From Coniferiporia sulphurascens (taxonomy: Eukaryota > Basidiomycota > Agaricomycetes > Hymenochaetales > Hymenochaetaceae), in the NCBI GenBank assembly GCA_002794785.1, contig NBBA01000005.1, positions 124,001 through 188,000 of the forward strand: a stretch of DNA of 64,000 bases. Direction: 5' to 3'. Positions 46,885-56,994 of the stretch are shown here, piece after piece (positions within the stretch are counted from its first letter, which is position 1; the number at the start of each line of letters is the position of its first letter). The notes below the pieces were generated by a model, which worked only from the letters and a program-made list of their open reading frames with translations, was not told the origin of the DNA and made no database searches. Made by a program: the position numbers and the translations under genes.

Positions 46885-48539
46885 CTAATTAAGAGAGATT
46901 TCCTCCGTTACGCCGATATCATCGTCCGCCTCGGCAGGATCCACGCGCTCCTTCTCCTTCTCTACCGGATCGGGCGGGGGCACTTCCATCGGCGCGGCAG
47001 ACGTCGGCGAGCGCAGCGTCTCCTCGTGCTCCTGGACGAGGGACTCGGCACCTGCGGGAAGCGGCGGAACTGGCGGTGATGCCGATTCAGATGCAGGAGG
47101 CGGAAAGCGGAAGTTACGGTCCATCGTACCGTTGCGCGCGCGACGCTCCGCAGCGCTCAGTGAGCGCGGGGACATCGGGCCCTTCTTCGACGTGGGCGAG
47201 CCCGCATCCGTTCCTTCGGGGATCCCATTAGTGACTGTGTCGAGCTCCTCGTCATGCTCCAGCTCGTCTTCCTCCGCGACAGCCGGCACTTTGCCGTTCG
47301 GCGTGGTGCCTGGGGGCGACTGGTTCACGAAAGAGGATGCGGACGGCTCTATTTCTGCGTTGACGCGCCGTTGCGCTGGCAAGGAGGCACGGTTTGCCGA
47401 TGCCGCGCCAGCACTAGAGGGCGGACTTGTCGCCTCGCGCGAAGGCGACCGCTGAAGCGAGACCTGCGACATGGATTGAGGGCGGGTGAACGGCGCGGAT
47501 GAAAGTGGTGTATTGGGCGTCGCGCCGAGGTAAAACTGTGCAATGGGTACCATTCTGGAAACGAAACTAAGCAGCTGCGAATTTCTTTCGGGGAACAAGA
47601 ACCACTCACTTCCGTTCATTGTGACATGCGAGAATCCACTGTGGCTGTACCACGGGGATGCTAAGCTGCAGCGCGCGCTGGTACTCGACGCCCGGCCCGC
47701 TGTTCGTGGTGGCGTTCTCTGAAGCGGGTGTCGTACACACGAAGTGCGTCGTGTCGATCTGAATCTTGTCACTCCAGCGCGCGCGCATTTCACGAAGTGT
47801 GACCTTTGCGTGCTCGAGGAGGACTTTGTCCTGAATGGTGCCGAAGCAAACCGAAATCCCGGATGTGTCCGTCATGGTGTGCGTACGCACGCGCGCGATA
47901 GCGGAAGGATAGATACCAGCGGTCGTGCGCAACACGAGTTGGAACGTGTAGTCCGTGTTGAGTTCGAGACCGGAGAGCTTAGTTGACGTGTTACTCAGAG
48001 GCTGCGGGATTGCGGCGAGCCGTTGGCCGTTACGATAGATGTCGAGCGACCGCAGTTTGGCTGTCGCGAGGTGGAGTGCAGGCCACTCGAGAGTTACTGA
48101 TGTTTGGGTAACATTTCGGACCTAATAATATCACTACCACTGGGGAGTACCACTGAATAGTACGACGTACCTCGAGTTTCGGCGGCTGTGGCGTGTCTTC
48201 ACCGAACGTGCTGTAGATATCCTTTTGCAAGTCCCAGAAATCCTGGTCTCTCCGCTTCTCTTCAGCGAGATTCCTGTGCACCGCGATATTGACGATTGAG
48301 CCTGCTGTTGCGCCCTGCGGTAACAGTATTGACGGAAATTCAATCAGGTGTGCCCGCTCGCCAAGCAAGATCTAATTTCCGCGCTCAGTCTGCGAGCTCT
48401 TTCGACGTCATCTGTTAATGTTCTCTTACCGCCATTCCGGCATCTGCGAGAATGTAAGCAAGATGCTTTTACTATTCAGCTGCATTCACTGACCTAGCTT
48501 GCCCACTGTAAACGTGAAGCTTTCCGGAGACTTTGCCAT
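46885..48539 (-). CDS. CHS5: CHS5, exomer complex scaffold (FN3 + BRCT)
   Basis: Scaffold of the exomer coat that carries chitin synthase and other cargo from the trans-Golgi to the cell surface. Five exons on the minus strand (48539-48494, 48443-48430, 48371-48171, 48121-47610, 47554-46885) give 480 residues in phase. Exon 2 is only 14 bp. The N-terminus FTFTVGKLDAGMAILLGERA, followed by HLIEFPSILLPQGA, matches the Chs5 dimerisation region. A fibronectin type III domain follows (~88-165; NVTQTSVTLEWPALH, LELNTDYTFQLVLRT), then a BRCT-like domain (~174-270; SVCFGTIQDKVLLEHAKV, TTHFVCTTPA, IPVVQPQWILACHNERK). The tail is Ser/Pro/Glu-rich, disordered and acidic at the end (PAEADDDIGVTEEISLN). 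It shares a 326 bp divergent promoter with eS12. Confidence 0.93.
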
Positions 48540-48865
48540 GGTGGACGGACTGACGAGCTCTAAGCGACAGTGACGAAGGGACAACGAGACGCGACCGTGA
48601 GACGTGACAACCCCGTGACGAGCAACGCTGATCCTCCGAGGTTTCCCAAGAAAGAAGTTGGACTCCACGGTATACTGTGAGAAAATAATTGCGACGCACG
48701 GACCAGCGACAGAACTTTCGTCGGTTTCCTCGTCGCATCGCCTTTCCTCACATCAACGATAGCGGAAGAAGACATCGACCTTTCATTTCTTATTCTTAAC
48801 CAAAAAGTGGGTATGCTGGAACTATGTCCCAATGTCCCAATGAATAAATGCTGATAAAATACAGG
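48540..48865. promoter_or_regulatory. Divergent promoter of CHS5 and ribosomal protein eS12
   Basis: 326 bp separate the two start codons, transcribed outwards. Just before the eS12 start, a GTATGC donor at 48811 and a TACAG acceptor ending at 48864, with CTGATAA between them as a likely branch site, suggest a 54 bp intron in the eS12 5' untranslated region. No clear TATA box was seen. Confidence 0.45.
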
Positions 48866-49374
48866 ATGTCTGACGCTGGAGATGAAATTCAAGTCGAGGC
48901 TCCCCAGGAGGTCGAAGTCACCGAGGCCCCGAAGGGCAAGTTGTCGGTCGAGGATGCTCTTCAGGTGCGTAACTGATCTGGTAGGAAATGTGTTTTTTTT
49001 TAGCTGACGTATATGCGTTTCAAATCGTAAAATAGCAAGTTCTGAAGAACGCCCTTGTTCACGATGGTCTCGCACGCGGACTCCGCGAATGTGCCAAGGC
49101 ACTTGACAAGCGCCAGGCACATCTTTGCGTCCTTGTTGAGTCGTGCACGGAGGCGGAGTACCTCAAGCTCATCGAGGCGCTCTGCGCGGAGCACAAAATC
49201 AACCTCATCAAGGTCGGTGACGCCAAGGTGCTCGGCACATGGGCTGGTCTCTGCAAAATCGACCGCGAGGGCAACCCGCGCAAGGTCGTCGGCTGCTCGT
49301 GTGTTGTCGTGAAGGACTACGGTGTCGAGAGTGAGGGCTTGAATGTCCTGCTCGACTACTTCAAGAACCGATGA
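48866..49374 (+). CDS. RPS12: 40S ribosomal protein S12 (eS12)
   Basis: Component of the small cytosolic ribosomal subunit. Two exons (48866-48964, 49036-49374) give 145 residues. The acidic N-terminus ([20 protein letters not shown]) is followed by the L7Ae-like fold: [56 protein letters not shown], and the end [20 protein letters not shown]. All family hallmarks are present and the length is normal. A probable 5' untranslated intron lies directly before the ATG, common in fungal ribosomal protein genes. Confidence 0.97.
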
Positions 49375-50280
49375 GTGCGTGTTTGTTTATTTTACGATCC
49401 TTCCTCCTTTGCCTCTCCTTCCCCATCGAGATGACAAACAGACTCCCTCAACGGAGAGGAGATTAATCTTTTCTGTGAGGATAAAAGTCTATCCGGAATC
49501 ATTATACAATGTCTGAAATTGTCCCAAACATTTGACCATCTGTTCTGCATGCGAAGTTCCATCTGACCCTTCTTTCCTTCCAGTGTCATGTCTCTTGTTG
49601 TACTACCGCACTTTTGTATCTGCAAAAATACACTGTTTGGCTGCAACGTGTGTGAATATGGATAAGCGCCATTTGCTTTTTTGACATGATCGCCCTGTGC
49701 CCATGAGCATTGCCTGGGCCTGAATATTTCATATATGCAGACTAGCTTTTTCCTTATCTTTTCCTTTTTTCTGCCTAAAGACAAATTAGAGTTGGTTACT
49801 TAGTGACCCGACTTCGGAGTAATTCTGATTCCGAAGTGCGTGCCTGCATGTGGCATCTGGATCCGCTGTTGCGCGAGCATTTGTAGCCTTTCGTGGACTA
49901 GCACCGCTAAGTGCTCTATGCGTCCCACAAGTTACCCAATCCCCTCGAACCGTCCGCCTCGATTTTTATACATTCATGTTTCTTTCTGACAGCCTTGCTT
50001 TCTGACCACTACCACCACCGACGCGGTGCAGTGCCCGCTGCCCGGACTACAGTCGCGCCTGGACAAAACGTCCAGCAAGAGCTGCACGCACGCCGACACG
50101 CGTTTCCGTGCGAGGCCGACTAGCCGACGCGTCCGTTCTTTATCTGGGTGGAGTGTGGGGGCTGCTTTATCTCTTTGACGAGGTCCCTCGTTGTACTCCA
50201 CCCCAGCTTGTCTCGCTTTTGCTGGTTTCTACCTGTGAAGGGCCAGCGTCTGGCCGAATACTATCCCGCGAACTCGGGGC
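49375..50280. other. Intergenic region, no gene recognised
   Basis: T-rich 3' flank of eS12, then the upstream region of the DUF6533-type gene. Short open frames near 49911-50123 carry no recognisable domain. Nothing else noted. Confidence 0.5.
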
Positions 50281-52430
50281 ATGGCAGACGCGAAAATTCT
50301 CGATCTCGGCGCGCAGAGCGTGCTTATGGCGCAGGCTTTGTGGTACGGGAGACTCTGTACAGGTATGTTCGTCCCTCGTGCGACTATTGCTTACCCATGG
50401 TGTCTGACTCTTTAACCCCGCCGGTCTGCGGTCTAGTTTCATCTTCCGCCATCATTGTATATGAACACTGTATGTCAACATACATGAACTTGAAGTCTCG
50501 GGACGTTTCATACTGACTTGTCTATTGACACAATCTTCTTCATCAACTGCCTCAATAGTAATAACGCTAAGCGATGAAGTGCGATTAATCTGGGTGCGTG
50601 TCGCTCTTGTGTATAAATAAGTTGCCAAGGGCTCATGGCCGCCGCTCGCCTGTACCTCTCATATAGCATTCCCGATGGTCCGCGGGAAAGATTTTGTTCT
50701 TGATTGTAGGTGAAATTCCCCTTTTACTTCTCCCTATATGCGTGCTAAATGTTCGGAATAGAGTCGATATTATAATGTGTTTCAAGTTTTGTGAGCAATT
50801 ATCTCTTCCTTTGTACTCAGATAAGTTGGCGTGTACTGACCACTAAAATCTACAGATTCAATACATGCAGTGAGTTGGCCTCACACGCTCCCGACGATAT
50901 GGCGCAATTACATTTTTTTAGTTCTGTATTCTTCTACCATATCTACTCGCCTGTTCGTATTATCATCAATCTCAGAGATGCGTTATAAGCTGACCCTTCA
51001 GTCCCATACTGATTTTTTTTTCAGATGTGAGTAATCCTTTCCCTCCCAATAATCAACGTAAATTTAAAATTGACGCATCTTTTTCTTTTCTCGCAGGTTT
51101 CGTTTGGCTGCGTTGGCAAGCGATATCCGGTATTTTCGTGTATGGTGTCACCGAAGGTACGTCTTCCGCAATTCCTGTCTGCGTAGGGAATGATGTAATG
51201 GCTCAAGCATGTTTCAGTAATCTTAATGCTCCGATTATATGCGATGTATAGTTCAAGCAAGAAGGTTGTCGCACTAATGGCTACGGGCTTTACGACGGTC
51301 ATCATCGCGGAGATTATTATCCTCGTGTTCTCCACCCGCGCACAAATAGGTGTGCCTTTTTTCTCCAATCAAGTGATCACGCTGTCTCCAGCTGCTTAAT
51401 ATAACTTATCCCCGTTCCTTCGCCGACAGGACCGGTCAATGCCGACCCGCACCAAGAACTTTCAATGTCCAAGTGCATTCAGACGGACACCTGGCCACTC
51501 TCTTACCTTTACTGGGTGCCTTTCCTCGCGTTCGAGACACTACTTTTTGCGCTTGCACTTTTCAAGGGCGCCCAGTCTGTGCGCGACCACGAGTTACATA
51601 TCGGCATCGGCAGCTCACGAGCAATCAAGGCACTCGAGGTCCTCATCAGGGATTCTATATTGTACTTCATGCTGTGAGTTCTTTTTTTCAGTTTCTGCGT
51701 TATCCCCCGGGCCGGACTAATCGAATGAATGGACAGGATCTTCGCAATTTATCTGACGAATGTTCTGGCGTGGACTATTGACGACGTAAGTCTACACCGC
51801 ACCTCATATCGTGTATTGCGTCCTATGCTCCATGCCCCACGCCCCACGCCTCCACTTGATTTCCCAATATAAATACTTACGCCCTATTCTCGGACATTAA
51901 ACGTTCAGGGTCGGATCGGCGAAATTCCCGTTGGCCTAGCAGTCGCGATCTCGACCGTCATGGCGCAGCGCCTCTTGCTAAACATCCGCGCGAACTTCGA
52001 GCAGCGAAGCGCCGGCGTCGCGATGGGCATGAACGGCGCGAGCTCGGGCGCGGACTCGTTCCAGCTCAGCACGATGGCGTTTGGCGGGCTGCTCGCCGAG
52101 GCGGGTCTTAATACCGCTGTAAGTGCGGACCACTCCGCTGGCGACGGACAGGCGCGAAAGTCGGGTATGGGCAAGAACGCGGCAGGGAAGACACCGGCCT
52201 CCCACGTGGACTCAGCCCTGTGTACGGAGAGCATGCTGAGCGGGTCGACTGCGGTGTCGCCGACCGAAAATTCTAGCTACGTACTCGGTGAGCGTGTGCG
52301 TCCGCGCGTGTACACGGAGCTCGGACCCAATGAGGCAGGGCCTAGCTCCCCTGCTCCCGTCTCGTCATTATCGTCGATTTGTTTTTCGCCTGCACCTACC
52401 TTGTTACCTGTGCACGTACCACCGAATTGA
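50281..52430 (+). CDS. Seven-helix membrane protein with DUF6533-like N-terminus
   Basis: Membrane protein of a large basidiomycete-specific family of unknown function. Exons I can support: 50281-50362, 50437-50469, 50559-50593, 50667-50705, 50762-50785, then an unresolved stretch, then 51097-51156, 51218-51349, 51430-51673, 51737-51785, 51909-52430. The start gives MADAKILDLGAQSVLMAQAL. Tiny exons then read IIVYEH|LITLSDEVRLIW|HSRWSAGKILFLI|SRYYNVFQ, the diagnostic DUF6533 pattern. After the gap come FVWLRWQAISGIFVYGVTE, VILMLRLYAMYSSSKKVVAL, the Trp-rich loop (TDTWPLSYLYWVPFLAFETL) and the last helices (AIYLTNVLAWTIDD). The tail is long, Ser/Gly-rich and cytosolic. Exons between 50786 and 51096 could not be settled; one possible path uses 50856-50869 and about 50920-50955. 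Confidence 0.75.
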
Positions 52431-52879
52431 TGTGTTTAGGACTATGCGTTGGGCCTGCAGATTTTTCCTGGGTTTCCTGGACTCGGACGGGACGCTACGT
52501 TATGGTGGTAAGGTTTATCCAACCATCTCTTTTCTCCAACGTCAAATGAGGAGTTAGCCGAGTCGCTTCGGGTACACAACCCGTAAATTTGGATACAAGT
52601 GCTTCTCGCCTGCGGACCCCGAGGAAGCCGTCGATAGTTATCCGGATATGAGCGCGCCCTCGCCTGAAGGACATAATTCTTTTGATCGTAGAAGTATAAC
52701 TGGTTTGCCGTGATCAAAGTCACTGTCGGCAAAAAGGGGGGGTAGAAGTTGGAACGGAATTAGTCACGAGAGAAATCGAATAACAATTGCATAGCATTTC
52801 TCATAGCCCAAGAACATACACATACAACAAATACACATTATACACGAATGAGCCCAGAAGAAAAAGAATATGGTCCATA
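52431..52879. other. Gap between convergent genes, no gene seen
   Basis: Space between the ends of the DUF6533-type gene and CDK8. The 3' flanks are unremarkable. No exon recognised. Confidence 0.55.
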
Positions 52880-54540
52880 TTACCCCAATCTCGCCTTCTT
52901 TCGGGTATTCCCCGCCACACTCTCACTCCCAGAATTCATACCCACAGGTAATCGCGCCATATTCACCCCTCCATACGACGGACCCGCAGCATACGAGCTA
53001 GCACTCGTTCCCGCGCCCGCAGCCGGAACTCCTGCCCCGAACCCGCTCGCAAAACTCGCAACGCCACTTGCAGGGTGCGCTGAGCTCGCAGGCGCAGGCG
53101 CGCGAGCCGCAGCAGCGTTTGTGGGGAGCATCGCCGCGGATGCTTCGTCGTGCGTGATTCGCCGATGCGGGGGCATCTGGGCGGCCGAGAGGGTGAGGAA
53201 GGCGCTAAAGGATCTATCAGTTACGTTTAGACAGGTGAAAGAACCGTGAAAGAACCGTGAACGGTATTCCTTACTTCCGAGTCGGTTTGGGTTCTTCCTG
53301 GAACCAACGATGTTCCATTGCCTCTCGTGCAGTCAGACGTTTATCCGGGTCGTAGGCGAATAAATGGCGTAAGAGGTCGTATCCCTCTTTCGAGCGTACA
53401 CGCGCTTGACACCACTCGAAAAGCTTGTCGGCATACCTGAAGTACACGAGTGAATAAATAGAAAGCTGTACGAACAATAGTGTCTGCCAACCTATCAAGT
53501 CTCTTCATACTTTGGTATTCCGGCATATGTTTCAATCCGGGCCACTCATTCACTACTGGAAATGAGCATCGGTTGAGGACAGGAAATAATGTATGTGCCT
53601 TACAGTCCGGAGTGCCTCTAACGTCGAAAATCTTAAGAAGCTGATCGCGCTGGAAAGGAATATTCTTCTTGGAGCCCATCTTTGCCTCTTCACCCTTGAA
53701 AATGGGCCGTAGACTGGCTAGTTCTGCCAGGACGCATCCGACCGCCCATATATCTATCGCTTTAGTATAATGTCGTGCGCCGAGTAGCAACTCGGGTGCT
53801 CGGTACCAGATCGTTACCACGACTTTGTCCCCGGCAGTTAGGGGCTGTAATGGTTCGTGTATCAAGCGAGCAAGCCCGAGGTCCCCGACTTTTACGATGC
53901 CAGAAGATGTGATAAGGATATTAGCAGGCTTCAGATCGCGGTGCAGGATATGGCACGAGTGGAGATACAGAACACCATTCAACAGCTGATAAATGAGAGA
54001 CTTGAGAACAGGAGGGGATATCTGGGTTCGAAGGGTCTGCGAGTGATGGTGGATGAGTTGCTACAGAGGGTCCAAGTCAAATCAACGAATTACGCGGCCA
54101 AAATGGGTTCTTACAAGGAAGTCATGCTCGGCGTACTCGAAGACCATGTAGATAGATTTTTCCTCCAGGATAACCTCTTTCAACGCGGTTATGTTCTCAT
54201 GGTCGATCTCACGGTTTAGCTAGGCAATTGTTTAATCAAACGCACACCCCGACCAAGTGACGAGCCCACAGACCGCGATCTCGCGTATGGCGCTTTGGCT
54301 GATACCGGTGTACGTGACCGCCTCGCCCTCTTTGTCCGGCTTGAACTTCTTCACAGCGTAGATACGACCATTGTCTTCCTCGTCCTTCGATTGCACTTTG
54401 TACACGCGACCATATGTGCCGGACGAGATGAACCCGAGGAAGTTGTACTTCGACTTAACACTCTTCCGGGCGCTGTCCCGCTTGGCGCGATATGCGCGCA
54501 TAGGGTCGCTTTGTAGCGCGCCCGACCAGTCTTCGAGCAT
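52880..54540 (-). CDS. SSN3: Mediator kinase CDK8/Ssn3
   Basis: Cyclin-C-dependent kinase of the Mediator kinase module, modulating RNA polymerase II. Six exons on the minus strand (54540-54274, 54219-54115, 54060-53604, 53555-53492, 53436-53275, 53204-52880) give 459 residues in phase. The Gly loop is [14 protein letters not shown] (~36-48), and the helix after it is [20 protein letters not shown]. The catalytic loop is [10 protein letters not shown] (~163) and the metal-binding motif is DLG (VGDLGLARL). The activation segment [20 protein letters not shown] has Asp where most CDKs have Thr, as in CDK8. The insert [20 protein letters not shown] is typical of fungal Ssn3. The tail [20 protein letters not shown] and a basic end ([10 protein letters not shown]) also match Ssn3. 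A plus-strand frame at 52848-53249 is the shadow of the last exon. Confidence 0.95.
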
Positions 54541-54764
54541 TGAGAACGACTTTCAGAACATTCGGAACAGGAGAGCCGTAGTTAGGAAGCGTAGAGATAG
54601 TGGTATCTAAATTCATTTTTCACATTCGCTCTTCCTCGGAGCTGAACTCGGTCTGTCAAAAAGGGCGAGTCACGTGACATTTACTTTTTCGACGGTTCCC
54701 TCGACTGCTCCCCTTCGACGTCTAGGACGCTCAACGCGACGACGAGGACCTTGTCAGTTATCTA
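54541..54764. promoter_or_regulatory. Divergent promoter of CDK8 and uL13m with a CACGTG box
   Basis: 224 bp separate the two start codons. TCACGTGA at 54670-54677 is centred about 90 bp before uL13m and 134 bp before CDK8. No TATA box was seen. The box resembles the one before bL34m. Confidence 0.45.
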
Positions 54765-55471
54765 ATGTCTCAAGCAGTTGGGAATGTGAGTTTTCGGTAA
54801 CTCGTTTCCGCTCCCGCCTGTGCTGACCAGAGAGTCTAGACGGTCCTAGCTTACGCTAAAGCCTGGCACCATGTCGACGCTTCGGGCCGCACACTAGGCA
54901 AGCTTGCAGAGCGGATTGCAACAGTGCTCATGGGCAAGCACAAGCCCATTTACGACCCAGGAAGTGAGTATACTCTCTGAGCTTGCTCCGGATGCATGGC
55001 TGACACAAATGCTTCTCAACTGCGAACTCCTATACGTGTCTATTGCCTCGCGCACTTACTCAAACTGACAGCCGACTGCGGAGATTATGTCGTCGTCACA
55101 AACGCATCTAGTATCCACGTATCTGGAAATAAAGCGGAGCAGAAGGTGTACTATCATCATACGATGTACCCGGGCGGATTGAAGGAGCGTCCGTTCAAGG
55201 ACTTAATTAAACGGAAGCCCGAAGATGTACGTAGCTCTCCTCGTCTTTCTCTTCACATCCCAGTTACCAAGGTTTTCACCTATCTTATTTGGTCGCATAG
55301 ATCATCCGTGAAGCCGTCTCAGGCATGCTTCCAAAAAACAAACTTCGCGACCGTCGGTTAGACCGTTTGCGGATATTTGCGGACGAGGATATGGGTGCGT
55401 TTAAGCATAACATTCTGAAGCGATGGGAGGATGGAACACTTCCGAGTGATAATGTGACAAGGAAGCTATAG
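54765..55471 (+). CDS. MRPL13: Mitochondrial ribosomal protein uL13m
   Basis: Component of the large mitochondrial ribosomal subunit (Mrpl23 in budding yeast). Four exons (54765-54785, 54840-54963, 55072-55226, 55301-55471) give 156 residues in phase. Blocks of the L13 family follow in order: [100 protein letters not shown] and [16 protein letters not shown]. Exon 1 is only 21 bp. There is no obvious cleavable presequence, as often for this protein. The gene ends 140 bp from the end of the next gene, tail to tail. Confidence 0.96.
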
Positions 55472-55611
55472 GGTCTGTTAGAGCGGACATGCGGAGGTGC
55501 AGTCAGACTTACATTTTTGTGACTTTACTTTATTTACCTGCATTAGTATTATAAGTACTTCTCCCGTCCTAGCTTCGAGCTGGCTAATCAACTCAGATGT
55601 TCACAAGAAGT

Positions 55612-56994
55612 TCATTTGGTCTCTTTAATCTTCCTCCGAGGAGAAAGTATCTGGTGGCCTCCTTCTGTGGTGTCATTTCCATCCGCGGACCCCCCTTCCC
55701 TGACCACCTCCTCTTCGATTGGAGCTGCTTCACCCTGCACCGTCTCCCGCGAGTGTATTCCATCGTCTATGACCCCGTCGCTGGTCTTCGCCCCCTTCTG
55801 AACTATCTTCTCCTTCCCTCTGTTTTCATCCACATCATGTGCCAGCATCTGCCGCTCCCATTCTTCTGACGGCAACGCGCTCATCATTTTTGCTATATAT
55901 TCTTGAAGGAGCATTCCTGAACTGGACTGTCAGTTATCGGAAAATTTTGTCTAAGTGAAGTTCAATCAGCCCGACCTATGACCATGAGGGCGGAGCCATC
56001 AAATGCTTTGTACATATCCCGCTGGGGTGGCTCCTTCGATCTTTTCAATCTGCTCGTACCGCGTTTACTACGCCTTAGCTCCTCATTGCTCTCAGATGCA
56101 TCGCTATCTTCGTTGGACTCATTTATTTCGCTGCCGCTATCGCCCCTGTGCCCGCTCCCATGACCAGGATTAATATCAAAATCAAGGTTACCAACAAGGC
56201 GTTGGCCGCTTCCCAAAGATACCCGCCTTCTCAGAGCATTAGCTTTGTGTGCTTTTCTTTGTCTTCGCGCTTCCCTCGCGGCGTCGAATAAGCAGCCGTT
56301 CGCAGAGTAGTATTCACTAGCGAAATAATGTATGCCCTTTAGGAGTTCCTGAATACACCAGTAAGGCACCATTCAGTAGTTCTGATTTCGAGATTCTCAC
56401 AGATGAAGGTATAGGAAGCACAACCTGAGAGCTGTTTGCTTCGTTTTGAGTGACTGTTCCGGATGAAGGACTAGCACCATCAATTGTTGGAAACACTGAG
56501 GCGGTAGGGGAGTACGGGTGAAGCGCATCAAGAAACGAGAAATCGTGATAAAATTTTCTCCTTTTTTTGGCCCTAGTATCCTTAACACCATCTTCTCTGC
56601 TCTCGTCGCTTCCGTCGTCCTCTTCATCAACGTCCGGGGTGGCAGAGTCCTGTCGTTGCCGCGAGCCTTCACCCTCATTAACTTCCAGGTCGAAGTTCTC
56701 TTCGTCTTCTACCCCCACCTCCCTGCCTTTGCCCTTCCCTTTCGCTGCTATACCCGCCTTCGTATTCTTTCTTTGCTTAACCAGCCCTAGTCCACCCGCG
56801 TCATGCGCAATCCAGTTGCCTTGAGCATCGCGCGTGGTATACCTTGCGAGACGGGTCGTTACGGCCCTCGAGCCCATACTGTCGCCACTCCGGCCAGTTC
56901 CATCATTGCGCACGGCGGGCTGGACGCGAGAGCCATCTGGATGTAATCGAAGACTAGCGAGGTCGTGAACAGTGCTGCGTCGGCGAACGCTCAT
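55612..56994 (-). CDS. Hypothetical, probably nuclear, charged protein
   Basis: Not recognised. Three minus-strand exons (56994-56401, 56348-55976, 55916-55612) give 423 residues in phase. The N-terminal third is basic and polar (MSVRRRSTVHDLASLRLHPD), with a Lys/Gly stretch (KAGIAAKGKGKGREVG), an acidic stretch (VDEEDDGSDESREDG) and a basic cluster (RAKKRRKFYHDFSFLDALHP) that could be a nuclear signal. Exon 2 holds the best-structured part: ELLKGIHYFASEYYSANGCL near 199-220 and, across the next junction, FDGSALMVIGMLLQEYIAKM near 316-335, separated by an acidic/basic linker. These two blocks look like a split conserved helical domain. The tail is acidic and Ser/Thr-rich. A role in transcription or ribosome biogenesis is conceivable from composition only. 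Confidence 0.7.

Noticed and set aside
52848..53249. 133-residue Ala/Pro-rich plus-strand frame
   Set aside because: It is antisense to the last CDK8 exon, whose frame continues the kinase with a known Ssn3 tail.
53857..54219. 120-residue plus-strand frame
   Set aside because: Antisense to CDK8 exons 2 and 3; no domain of its own.
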